This document shows, in pieces, positions 1 to 6,970 of a stretch of 13,576 bases of DNA. This DNA is from JABAYQ01 sp042091225 (lineage in GTDB: Bacteria > Bacteroidota > Bacteroidia > Flavobacteriales > UBA7312): NCBI GenBank assembly GCA_042091225.1, contig JBELHW010000048.1, positions 1 through 13,576 of the forward strand, given 5' to 3'. The notes under the pieces are model-generated. The model made no database searches. It saw only the letters and a list, made by a program, of their open reading frames with translations, and was not told the origin of the DNA. The number at the start of each line of letters is the position of its first letter. Position 1 is the first letter of the stretch. A program made the position numbers and the translations under genes.

Positions 1-6
1 GAGAAT

Positions 7-50
7 AAAAAAAGCGGAACTCTGTCTCAAAATGAGATGAATTCCGCTTT
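7..50 (-). terminator. Rho-independent terminator of tRNA-Val
   Basis: A 9-bp perfect stem (bases 11-19 pairing with 42-50, GCGG/CCGC core) encloses a second hairpin (25-29 pairing with 33-37, 3-base loop). On the minus strand it is followed by a run of seven T at 13-7. The first arm begins at the last base of the encoded CCA end of the tRNA, so transcription should stop immediately after the tRNA. It would also end any read-through from folC. Confidence 0.85.
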
Positions 51-127
51 GGTGGGCAATGAGGGACTCGAACCCCCGACTTCCTCCTTGTAAGGGAGGC
101 ACTCTGAACCAACTGAGTTAATCGCCC
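50..127 (-). tRNA. tRNA-Val (anticodon UAC)
   Basis: Read on the minus strand, the sequence folds into a full cloverleaf. The acceptor stem is GGGCGAT/ATTGCCC with one G-T pair, followed by a D arm with GTTGG in the loop. The anticodon stem is CCTCC/GGAGG around the loop CTTACAA, which gives anticodon TAC (UAC, reading GUA/GUG valine codons). The T arm has the usual TTCGAGT loop. The 3' ACCA is encoded in the DNA. It lies 55 bases downstream of folC on the same strand, but a good promoter lies between them, so it is probably transcribed on its own. Confidence 0.96.
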
Positions 128-137
128 GAATGGGGTG

Positions 138-168
138 CAAATATAATTGAATTTGATACATTTACAAA
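138..168 (-). promoter_or_regulatory. Bacteroidota-type promoter of tRNA-Val
   Basis: On the minus strand, TTTG (168-165) is followed after exactly 19 bases by TATATTTG (145-138). This matches the Bacteroidota housekeeping promoter pattern of a -33 TTTG/TTG and a -7 TAnnTTTG. The -7 box ends 10 bases before the mature 5' end of the tRNA, so the leader would be only a few bases long. It is the best promoter match in the window and the only one with a good -33 element. Confidence 0.7.
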
Positions 169-182
169 CAATACTAAACTTT

Positions 183-1394
183 TTATAAAACTTCTGCAAC
201 AACAAATGTACTGCCTCCAACAAATACTAAATCTTTAACATTTGCATTATTTAATGCTTGTTTGTAAGCACCAATTACATTTTGATATACTTTACCTTTA
301 AGATTGTTTTTGTAACCAATTTTTTTTAGTTCAATTACGTCAAGAGCTCGATCTATATTTGGCTGACAAAAATAATATTCAACTTTTTCATTGGGGAGTT
401 GACAAATGATATTATCTAAATTTTTGTCTTTTACAAAACCAATAACGAAATGTAATTTTTCATATTTCAAAGATTGTAATTGTTTTATTATCTCTTCTAT
501 TCCTTCTAAGTTATGGCCAGTATCACATATAACTAATGGTTTAGTTTTAAGTGTTTGCCATCTTCCTTGTAGTCCAGTATTTTTGATTATTTTCTTAAGT
601 CCATTTTGTATATTTTTTTGTGATATTTTCCAATTTAACTTTTTAAGAAGAATTAAGGTTTCTACAGCAGTATTAATATTTTCTTTTTGATAGTTTCCTT
701 TCAAATCGCAATCGAATGAATATTTCTTGGAAAGTATTAAGTCTGCTTCTTTAGAATTAGAAGAATCTTGGAATATATAGTTTATTTTTTTTTGTAATCT
801 ACCAATAATAACTGGAGTTTTGTGTTTAATAATACCTGCTTTTTCTTTAGCAATATCTTCTAGTGTATTACCTAATAAGTTAGTATGGTCCATACTAATA
901 TTGGTAATGACTGATATTAGTGGATTTATAATATTTGTGCTGTCTAGCCTTCCACCAAGACCAGTTTCAATAATGGCAATATCTACTTTTTCCTTTGCAA
1001 AATAATAGAAAGATAGAGCTACAGTCATTTCAAAAAAAGAAGCTTCTAATTGTTTAAAAAAAGATTGATTTTGACTAACAAATGATATGACTTCATTTTC
1101 AGAAATCATTTGTCCATTTATTTTGATTCTTTCTCTAAAATCTTTTAGGTGAGGCGAAGTATAAAGTCCTACCTTATAGCCAGCTTCTTGTAAAACAGAA
1201 GCGATCATGTGAGAAGTTGAACCTTTTCCGTTAGTACCAGCAACATGAATACATTTAAATTTTAAATGAGGATTGTTTAAATGACTACAAGCTTCTGTAA
1301 TATTTCCAATATCAGCCTTATATGCAGTTTTACCAAGGTTTTGATACATCGGTAGCTGACTAAAAAGCCATTCTACTGTCTGCTTATAATTCAT
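183..1394 (-). CDS. folC: Bifunctional folylpolyglutamate synthase / dihydrofolate synthase
   Basis: FolC is a cytoplasmic ATP-dependent Mur-ligase-family enzyme. It adds glutamate to dihydropteroate and then extends the polyglutamate tail of folates. The 403-residue length is normal for the family. The ATP-binding loop GTNGKGS is at residues 53-59, SPHLKDFRERI at 80-90, the ETGLGGRLDSTN motif at about 143-154, MDH near 168-170, and the lysine-containing KEKAGIIK segment at about 183-190. The C-terminal domain carries DTGHN (291-295) and ends with a VGGSTFVVAEVL segment. Whether it has both activities or only one cannot be read from the motifs with certainty. Its ATG (1394-1392) overlaps the stop of the upstream tonB-type gene as TAATG, which suggests translational coupling with the exbB-exbD-tonB set. 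Confidence 0.95.
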   Translation of the reverse strand: MNYKQTVEWLFSQLPMYQNLGKTAYKADIGNITEACSHLNNPHLKFKCIHVAGTNGKGSTSHMIASVLQEAGYKVGLYTSPHLKDFRERIKINGQMISENEVISFVSQNQSFFKQLEASFFEMTVALSFYYFAKEKVDIAIIETGLGGRLDSTNIINPLISVITNISMDHTNLLGNTLEDIAKEKAGIIKHKTPVIIGRLQKKINYIFQDSSNSKEADLILSKKYSFDCDLKGNYQKENINTAVETLILLKKLNWKISQKNIQNGLKKIIKNTGLQGRWQTLKTKPLVICDTGHNLEGIEEIIKQLQSLKYEKLHFVIGFVKDKNLDNIICQLPNEKVEYYFCQPNIDRALDVIELKKIGYKNNLKGKVYQNVIGAYKQALNNANVKDLVFVGGSTFVVAEVL

Positions 1395-2155
1395 TAATTT
1401 AATTTAAAGTGATAGATGATGGTTCCTATTTGGACATCAGGAGCATCAGTTTTAGGCTTAAAAGTTGTTTTTAGTGCTGCTTCTTTTGCTTTAGAATATA
1501 GGTAAGCGTTTGTTGTTGTAGAACCTTTAGCTCCAGGGTTTGCACTAATTACTTTTCCATTTTTGTTTACTCTAATAGATACAACTACTTTTCCTTGTGC
1601 TTGACTGTCGTAAATTGGTTTTTTTACTTCACTGATTGTTCTGCCTTCTAAATTGAAAGCAATCCCATCGTATCCGTTTCCTCCTCCGATATAACTGTTT
1701 GCATCGGGATTTCCATTTTCGTTTCCTTGATTGCCATTTCCCTGACTTACACCTTGACTGCTACTATTTATACTTATTTTTTTTCCAGTATACAATGCTT
1801 TAGTATTAACTACTTTTTCTTCTTCTTTTTCCTCTTTTTTTACTTCCTCTTTTAAAGAATTTTCGTTCTTTTTTTCTTTTGGTTTTTCTTTTGAAATAGA
1901 AACTTCTTCAATATCTTGAGTGTTGACTTGTGTAGTGCTTTCGATTTCTTCAACTTTAGTTTCAGTCGCTTGTTCAATGCTTGGTTCAACTTCTCCGCTT
2001 CCGAAGTTGTCAAACCCAAAATTAATAGCAATTCCTTCTTCGGCAGGAGGCGGGTTTTGGTATTTTAAGCCCATAAAAACAAAGCATAGCAATAATAGTA
2101 AGTGAAACATTATCGTTCCCATTAATGCTTTCTTTTTATCTTTATTTTGTTTCAT
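1394..2155 (-). CDS. tonB: TonB-family energy transducer
   Basis: This 253-residue inner-membrane protein would pass proton-motive energy from ExbB-ExbD to outer-membrane TonB-dependent receptors. After a short lysine-rich N-terminus there is one membrane segment (about 11-30). A long periplasmic linker follows, with an acidic/lysine-rich part (about 58-118) and a Gly/Asn-rich part (about 131-162). Residues 168-253 form a TonB C-terminal-type domain containing GKVVVSIRVNKNGKV and a final beta strand. The linker lacks the Pro-rich EP/KP repeats of E. coli TonB and is instead Glu/Lys-rich, as is common in Bacteroidota. The exbB and exbD genes lie directly upstream, with 1-base TAATG overlaps on both sides of this gene. 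A TolA-like role in a Tol-type complex is a less likely alternative, since no tolB or pal is adjacent. Confidence 0.88.
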   Translation of the reverse strand: MKQNKDKKKALMGTIMFHLLLLLCFVFMGLKYQNPPPAEEGIAINFGFDNFGSGEVEPSIEQATETKVEEIESTTQVNTQDIEEVSISKEKPKEKKNENSLKEEVKKEEKEEEKVVNTKALYTGKKISINSSSQGVSQGNGNQGNENGNPDANSYIGGGNGYDGIAFNLEGRTISEVKKPIYDSQAQGKVVVSIRVNKNGKVISANPGAKGSTTTNAYLYSKAKEAALKTTFKPKTDAPDVQIGTIIYHFKLN

Positions 2156-2547
2156 TATTTAGGGTTAGTAGCTAAAACTACTTTGAATTTATTACGATAT
2201 GCAATATCCATTACTTTAACGGCATATTCAATATCGACACTTTTATCTGCATGAAGCACAATAGCAGGATCTACTTCTTGCGAAAGTCTTGCAATTAATT
2301 CTCCTTCTAAAGATTCAAAAGGATATTGAACGTCCCCAATGTAATAATCTATTTCTGGAGTTATTGAAACTGAGATAGTTTGTTTTTCAAGAGTCTTAGA
2401 TTTACTATTTGGCAAAAGAAGTTTTAAAGCGTTTGGACTAACTAGGGTAGAGGTAAGCATAAAGAAAATAAGCAATAAAAAAACAATGTCCGTCATTGAG
2501 GACATGTTAAATGTTGCACTTACTTTGTTTTTACTTCTTAAACTCAT
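2155..2547 (-). CDS. exbD: ExbD/TolR-family biopolymer transport protein
   Basis: ExbD is the small subunit of the ExbB-ExbD proton-driven motor that energises TonB. The protein has 130 residues: a short cytoplasmic tail, one membrane helix (about 19-38) and a periplasmic domain. Asp20, at the start of the helix in MTDIVFLLLIFFML, is the conserved membrane aspartate that is protonated during proton passage in this family. The periplasmic part contains the usual LHADKSVDIEYAVKVMD segment (about 98-114). The start ATG overlaps the exbB stop as ATGA, and its stop overlaps the tonB start. ExbD and TolR cannot be told apart by sequence alone, but the adjacent TonB-type gene favours ExbD. Confidence 0.94.
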   Translation of the reverse strand: MSLRSKNKVSATFNMSSMTDIVFLLLIFFMLTSTLVSPNALKLLLPNSKSKTLEKQTISVSITPEIDYYIGDVQYPFESLEGELIARLSQEVDPAIVLHADKSVDIEYAVKVMDIAYRNKFKVVLATNPK

Positions 2548-3257
2548 TTATTAATATGTAATAAATCCATAAATTCTGTGGTTGTTGCTTCAAGCATAAA
2601 AACAACTTTTTCAACTTTAGTAACCAATACGTTATAAGAGATATATGCAATAATACCTACAACTAGTCCTGCAACGGTAGTTACCATTGCAGTATAAATT
2701 CCTTTGGATAATAATTCGACATCAATATTTCCTCCTGCACTTGCCATTTCATGAAAAGCAACAATCATACCAATCACGGTTCCTAAAAAACCAATCATCG
2801 GTGCAGCTCCGGAAATCGTTGCTAAGTTTGCCAAATTTTTTTCTAATTTGTAGACTTCCAATTTTCCTTGATTCTCTATAGAAGCAAATATATCTGCAAC
2901 AGGTTTTTCCATTCGGTCAATACCTTTTTCTAACATCCTTGAAATAGGAGAGTTACTATTTTTACAAAGTGTTTTTGCTGCTTTAATATCCTTATCTTGA
3001 ACATAGTTTTTAATACTATTAAGGAAAACAGGATCTTTTTTACTAGCTTTTTTTATAGCATTATATCTTTCTATTAATAGATAAACCGATATAATAGATA
3101 ATACTGCAAGAGTAATCATAATTATATTTCCTCCTGTGCCTCCGCTAGAAATTAATTCTATTATAGAAAGAGTTTTCTCTTCTATAACAATATCATCTTG
3201 AGAAAGAGTGGATAAAGAATCGCTTGTTAGATTAACTTGAGCAAATAAAGGAGTCAT
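2544..3257 (-). CDS. exbB: MotA/TolQ/ExbB proton channel family protein (ExbB)
   Basis: This is the proton-channel scaffold subunit that works with ExbD and TonB in the inner membrane. It has 237 residues and three predicted membrane helices, at about 42-62, 143-170 and 188-213. The second includes SGAAPMIGFLGTVIGMIVAF and the third TAMVTTVAGLVVGIIAY, the two conserved blocks of the MotA/TolQ/ExbB family. A cytoplasmic domain lies between helices 1 and 2. The start at 3257 gives a short periplasmic N-terminus (MTPLFAQ...). The frame is open for a further eight codons upstream but contains no usable start codon, so this ATG is the best choice. No Shine-Dalgarno sequence is seen. nhaD ends 37 bases upstream on the same strand. 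Confidence 0.94.
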   Translation of the reverse strand: MTPLFAQVNLTSDSLSTLSQDDIVIEEKTLSIIELISSGGTGGNIIMITLAVLSIISVYLLIERYNAIKKASKKDPVFLNSIKNYVQDKDIKAAKTLCKNSNSPISRMLEKGIDRMEKPVADIFASIENQGKLEVYKLEKNLANLATISGAAPMIGFLGTVIGMIVAFHEMASAGGNIDVELLSKGIYTAMVTTVAGLVVGIIAYISYNVLVTKVEKVVFMLEATTTEFMDLLHINK

Positions 3258-3294
3258 AATAATTAGTTTTAACTGAAACGATTAGTAAAATATA

Positions 3295-4581
3295 TTATTG
3301 CATTAGTATATAGGTAGCAGCACCCGCTATATATCCCATTAAAGCTAAAACGCTGATTTTTTTCAGATACCAAATGAAATCAATTTTAAGAATACCCATT
3401 ACGGCAACTCCTGCAGCAGAGCCAATAATTAAAACACTACCTCCAGTACCTGCACAATATGCTAAGAACTCCCAAAATAATCCGTCCACAGCAAAGTCAC
3501 CCGTTCCGATTGGATACATTCCCATTGCCCCAGCAACTAAAGGAACATTGTCTACAATAGATGATAAAAGACCAATAATAATATTAATTGCGTAAATGTT
3601 TCCGTTAAATGTATCATTTAAGATTATAGCTAAATCATCTAAATGTCCCATACTTTGTAAACTTGCAACTGCTAATAATATTCCCATAAAAAAGAAAATA
3701 GTTGCCATGTCCACTTTTTTAATTACTGCAATTACCGAAAGTTTCGATTTAACTTCAGCGCTTTTTTTAGAGTGTAAAATTTCTGTTACTACCCATAAAA
3801 CACCTAGGCTAAATAAAATACCCAAGTAAGGAGGTAAATGAGTAACTGTTTTGAAAACAGGTACGAATAATAAACCAGCAACACCTAAAAAGAAAATTAA
3901 ATTTCTATCTGACTTATTTACTCTAAAAGCATTTTTTTCTTTGTTTTCATCTATTACTAATGGTGCTAAATCGCCTTTCAGTTTAAAACTAACGTAAGCT
4001 AAAGGAATAAGAAAGCATACTAAAGAAGGTATAATAATTGAGGTAATAATATTTGCAGCGGTTATTTGTCCTCCAATCCATAACATTATGGTTGTTACAT
4101 CTCCAATTGGGGACCATGCACCACCAGCGTTAGCAGAAACAATGATCATGCCCGCAAACATCCACAAATCATTTTTATCTTTTATAAGTTTTGAAATTAA
4201 TGCCGCCATTACAATTGAAGTTGTAAGGTTGTCTAAAACAGCAGAAAAGAAAAAAGTAATGATACATAAAATCCACATTAACTTTACTCTATTTCGAGTT
4301 GCAATTTTATCTGTGATTATTGTAAAACCCTCGTGAACGTCTATGAGTTCAACTAAAGTCATTGCTCCTAAAAGAAAAAATAAAATTTCTGCAACATCAA
4401 CTAGATGGTGTTTGAGTTCGTGACTAATTAAATGGTGGTCCATTCCACTAAATGCAAAAAGAGCCCATCCTAACGCACCTATTATAAGTGCAGAAGCAGC
4501 TTTATCAACTTTTATTGGATGTTCTAAAGCAATAGCTAAATAACCTAGTATAAATACGACTAGCATTAAAATATAAATCAT
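3295..4581 (-). CDS. nhaD: NhaD-type Na+/H+ antiporter
   Basis: This inner-membrane antiporter would export Na+ (or Li+) in exchange for H+, giving pH and salt homeostasis. The 428-residue protein is very hydrophobic, with about 11-13 membrane segments. It carries the ion-transporter superfamily motifs expected of NhaD: SAVLDNLTTSIV (113-124), NAGGAWSPIGDVTT (151-164), SIVDNVPLVAGAMGMYP (341-357) and GTGGSVLIIGSAAGVAVMG (378-396). The family motifs GAWSPIGDVTT and DNVPLVAGAMGMYP match my memory of characterised NhaD proteins, so I prefer this to the broader ArsB/citrate-transporter groups. The gene sits 22 bases after the MscS-type channel gene and 37 bases before exbB, on the same strand. 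Confidence 0.9.
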   Translation of the reverse strand: MIYILMLVVFILGYLAIALEHPIKVDKAASALIIGALGWALFAFSGMDHHLISHELKHHLVDVAEILFFLLGAMTLVELIDVHEGFTIITDKIATRNRVKLMWILCIITFFFSAVLDNLTTSIVMAALISKLIKDKNDLWMFAGMIIVSANAGGAWSPIGDVTTIMLWIGGQITAANIITSIIIPSLVCFLIPLAYVSFKLKGDLAPLVIDENKEKNAFRVNKSDRNLIFFLGVAGLLFVPVFKTVTHLPPYLGILFSLGVLWVVTEILHSKKSAEVKSKLSVIAVIKKVDMATIFFFMGILLAVASLQSMGHLDDLAIILNDTFNGNIYAINIIIGLLSSIVDNVPLVAGAMGMYPIGTGDFAVDGLFWEFLAYCAGTGGSVLIIGSAAGVAVMGILKIDFIWYLKKISVLALMGYIAGAATYILMQ

Positions 4582-4603
4582 TTTTTAAGTGTTTTTAATA
4601 GTT

Positions 4604-5704
4604 TTATTTTTCGTTTTGCAAATATACTGTTGTAGATGGAAAAGCAAAATCACAATTATGACTTTCTACAATATCCATTATTTTGTAATTTATATCCTGT
4701 TTTGTGTCTATATAATCTTCCCATTTATGGCTTTTAACAAAAAAGATTATTAATATATCTAAAGAGCTAGCCCCAAATTCTTGAAAACGAACTTTGCTTT
4801 CTTCATTGGTCATTTCATGTTCATTCAGCATTTTTTGAATATCAGTAACAACAGATTTAATTTGATCCGTAGTCGAATCGTAAGTAAGGCCAATCATAAA
4901 CTTTGCTCTTCTTACTTTTCTTAATCCTAAGTTGTCTAATTCTGCAGAAATCAAATTTTTATTAGGAACTGTAACTATACTTCTGTCAAATGTTTTAATT
5001 CTTGTTGATCGGAATCCGACTTTTTCTACTACACCTGTAATAGAGCCTATGGTGATTATGTCTCCTACTGTAAAAGGTTTATCAAAAAATATAGTAAATG
5101 AACCTAATAAATTCTCTAAACTTTCTTTTGATGCCATAGCAATTGCAAGACCTCCAATACCTAAACCTGCAGCAAGCGTGGTTACGTCAATATTAAAAAT
5201 AGTACCTAACAAATAAAAAGCAGCAAAAATATATACAGTTATTTTACTAGAGTCAATCGCAAAAGGAACAATTTGATCATCCATTTTAGATTCTGTCTTT
5301 AGTGCTTTTTTTGTTAAAATAAGTCCGATGTAATCAGCAAATTTAAGTCCGATACGTACAATAGAAATTAGGTATAAAACAGAAAAAGAATAATTTAAAA
5401 TTGCTTGAACACCTAATTCATCTTTTGCAGCAAAATCTAGAGCAGAAGGAAATACTAGAAATTGACAAGCAAAATAAATAAAGGTTAATAATGTAAATGT
5501 AGATAAGGGTTTGACAAATAATGCATCAAATTCTTCAATACTTACATAGTTGTTCTTATTAAGTAATCTGAAAATAAAGTGACTTAACGATTTAGAGATT
5601 AATCTTCTTAAAATAGTTCCAATAAAAATTAGAACTAAAAATATTAAATAATTTTTCAGACTATTATCCAATATTACTTCTTGTAACATTTCATTTATAT
5701 CCAT
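4604..5704 (-). CDS. MscS-family small-conductance mechanosensitive channel
   Basis: This inner-membrane channel opens under membrane tension and releases solutes after hypo-osmotic shock. It has 366 residues, longer than E. coli MscS (286), because of extra N-terminal membrane helices (about 18-34, 66-88, 104-124 and 155-172). The pore-lining helix has the Gly/Ala-rich pattern TLAAGLGIGGLAIAMASKES (176-195). The beta-domain segment follows: FTVGDIITIGSITGVVEKVG (211-230), then RSTRIKTFDRSIVTVPN. The C-terminal alpha-beta domain ends with FAFPSTTVYLQ. Its start is only 3 bases after the dehydrogenase stop, so the two genes are almost certainly co-transcribed. It could be a regulated or anion-selective MscS relative rather than a pure safety valve. 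The sequence alone does not decide this. Confidence 0.93.
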   Translation of the reverse strand: MDINEMLQEVILDNSLKNYLIFLVLIFIGTILRRLISKSLSHFIFRLLNKNNYVSIEEFDALFVKPLSTFTLLTFIYFACQFLVFPSALDFAAKDELGVQAILNYSFSVLYLISIVRIGLKFADYIGLILTKKALKTESKMDDQIVPFAIDSSKITVYIFAAFYLLGTIFNIDVTTLAAGLGIGGLAIAMASKESLENLLGSFTIFFDKPFTVGDIITIGSITGVVEKVGFRSTRIKTFDRSIVTVPNKNLISAELDNLGLRKVRRAKFMIGLTYDSTTDQIKSVVTDIQKMLNEHEMTNEESKVRFQEFGASSLDILIIFFVKSHKWEDYIDTKQDINYKIMDIVESHNCDFAFPSTTVYLQNEK

Positions 5705-5707
5705 GAT

Positions 5708-6934
5708 TTATATTAATTGTTTTAAAGCAATTTCAAATGCTGTTTTAGAAATTTGCGTTTTAGAATTATTTAGTTGGTATGTTTTTTCAAGAGAATTCTT
5801 AATAATTGTTGAGGTATCTTCAAATATAGCAGAGTCACTCATTTCAATTTTGTTTTGCATTAAATAGGCAAATACTCTTGCCATTCCGCAGTTGGCAATA
5901 AAATCTGGTATTACACTTATATGCATGTCGGAAAATTCGCTAATTGGTCCAAAGAAAATTTCTTTGTCTGCGAAAGGCACATTTGCACCACACGAAACAA
6001 CTTCCAGACCATTATTTATCATAGAATTCATTTGTTCTTTAGTAACTAATCTAGAAGCTGCAGCAGGTATAAAGATGTTAGCTCCAATTTGCCATATTTT
6101 TTTATTTACTTCATCGAAAGACAACATTTTATCACTTACTAAAGTGTTTCCATCTTTATTTATGAATAAATCTGATATTTCGCTTAAAGAAAAGCCATTT
6201 TCGTTTAGTAATCCACCATTTCTATCAATTATACCAACTATTTTAGCTCCTAGTTGAGCTTGATAAAAGGCCGCAGCTGCACCAACATTACCCCAGCCTT
6301 GAATAATTACTTTTTTATTTTGGATAGATTCGTTGTGTAAATGATAAAAATGCTTAACAGCTTCGGATACTCCAAAACCTGTAATCATATCAGCAACAGT
6401 ATATTTTCCGCTTACATCTGGGGTTAATGATTCGTTAGTTACAGGAAATAAAACACCTGTTTGTAATTGTTTAATAATTGTAGATTTTTCATTAGCATTA
6501 GGATTAAAGTGCCCATTAAAAACACCTTCTTGAGGATGTTCTATACCTAATTCTGAAGTAATTGGGATGACTTCATGTATTTCGTCTACATTTAAATCTC
6601 CTCCTGTGCCATAATAATTTTTCAATAATGGCTTGATCGCTGCATACCATCTTTTAAGAACCCCTTCTTTTCTGGGGTCGTTAGGGTCAAAATTAATTCC
6701 TGATTTAGCTCCACCAATAGCTGGACCAGCAATAGTAAATTTTACTTCCATGGTTTTAGCTAGAGATTCTACTTCATTTTTATTTAATCCGACCCTCATC
6801 CTCGTTCCTCCTCCAGCAGCACCTCCTCTTAAAGAGTTTATAACTACCCAACCTTTTGCTTCTGTTTCACTATCACTCCATTCGAAAACAATTTCGGGGG
6901 CTTTGTTTTCATATTGCTTTAATAATTCTTTCAT
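5708..6934 (-). CDS. Glu/Leu/Phe/Val dehydrogenase family protein
   Basis: This is a cytoplasmic NAD(P)-dependent amino acid dehydrogenase that would interconvert an amino acid with its 2-oxo acid and ammonium. I chose the ATG at 6934, which gives 408 residues beginning MKELLKQYENK, as I recall for flavobacterial homologues. An in-frame TTG at 6961 would add nine residues. In the long numbering, the substrate domain has RGGAAGGGTRMR (45-56), KFTIAGPAIGGAKSGINFDP with lysines 74 and 86, and GTGGDLNVDE with Asp122. The nucleotide-binding domain has QGWGNVG (221-227) and an acidic Asp246 at the end of the next strand, which favours NAD over NADP. The glycine pattern differs from classical GdhA, and the substrate (Glu, Leu or other) cannot be fixed here. 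The gene lies between anmK and the MscS-type gene. Confidence 0.88.
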   Translation of the reverse strand: MKELLKQYENKAPEIVFEWSDSETEAKGWVVINSLRGGAAGGGTRMRVGLNKNEVESLAKTMEVKFTIAGPAIGGAKSGINFDPNDPRKEGVLKRWYAAIKPLLKNYYGTGGDLNVDEIHEVIPITSELGIEHPQEGVFNGHFNPNANEKSTIIKQLQTGVLFPVTNESLTPDVSGKYTVADMITGFGVSEAVKHFYHLHNESIQNKKVIIQGWGNVGAAAAFYQAQLGAKIVGIIDRNGGLLNENGFSLSEISDLFINKDGNTLVSDKMLSFDEVNKKIWQIGANIFIPAAASRLVTKEQMNSMINNGLEVVSCGANVPFADKEIFFGPISEFSDMHISVIPDFIANCGMARVFAYLMQNKIEMSDSAIFEDTSTIIKNSLEKTYQLNNSKTQISKTAFEIALKQLI

Positions 6935-6958
6935 ATATGTTTGGTGTAAAAGTTTTGG

Positions 6959-6966
6959 CAAAAATA
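6959..6966 (-). promoter_or_regulatory. Possible -7 box upstream of the dehydrogenase ATG
   Basis: On the minus strand the octamer TATTTTTG fits the Bacteroidota -7 consensus TAnnTTTG. It lies in the gap between the anmK stop and the dehydrogenase ATG at 6934, and would give a leader of about 20 bases. No TTTG is found at the expected -33 spacing, so this may be chance in AT-rich DNA or a weak internal promoter. Confidence 0.3.
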
Positions 6967-6970
6967 ATTA

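Noticed and set aside
50..182. tRNA gene as an integration site for a mobile element
   Set aside because: No integrase gene and no direct repeat of the tRNA 3' end are present in the window, and the flanking genes are core genes.
3258..3281. Extension of ExbB upstream to make a signal-peptide-like N-terminus
   Set aside because: The eight in-frame codons upstream encode hydrophobic residues before the MTPLFAQ start, but none is ATG, GTG or TTG and a TAA stop closes the frame. ExbB proteins do not need a signal peptide.
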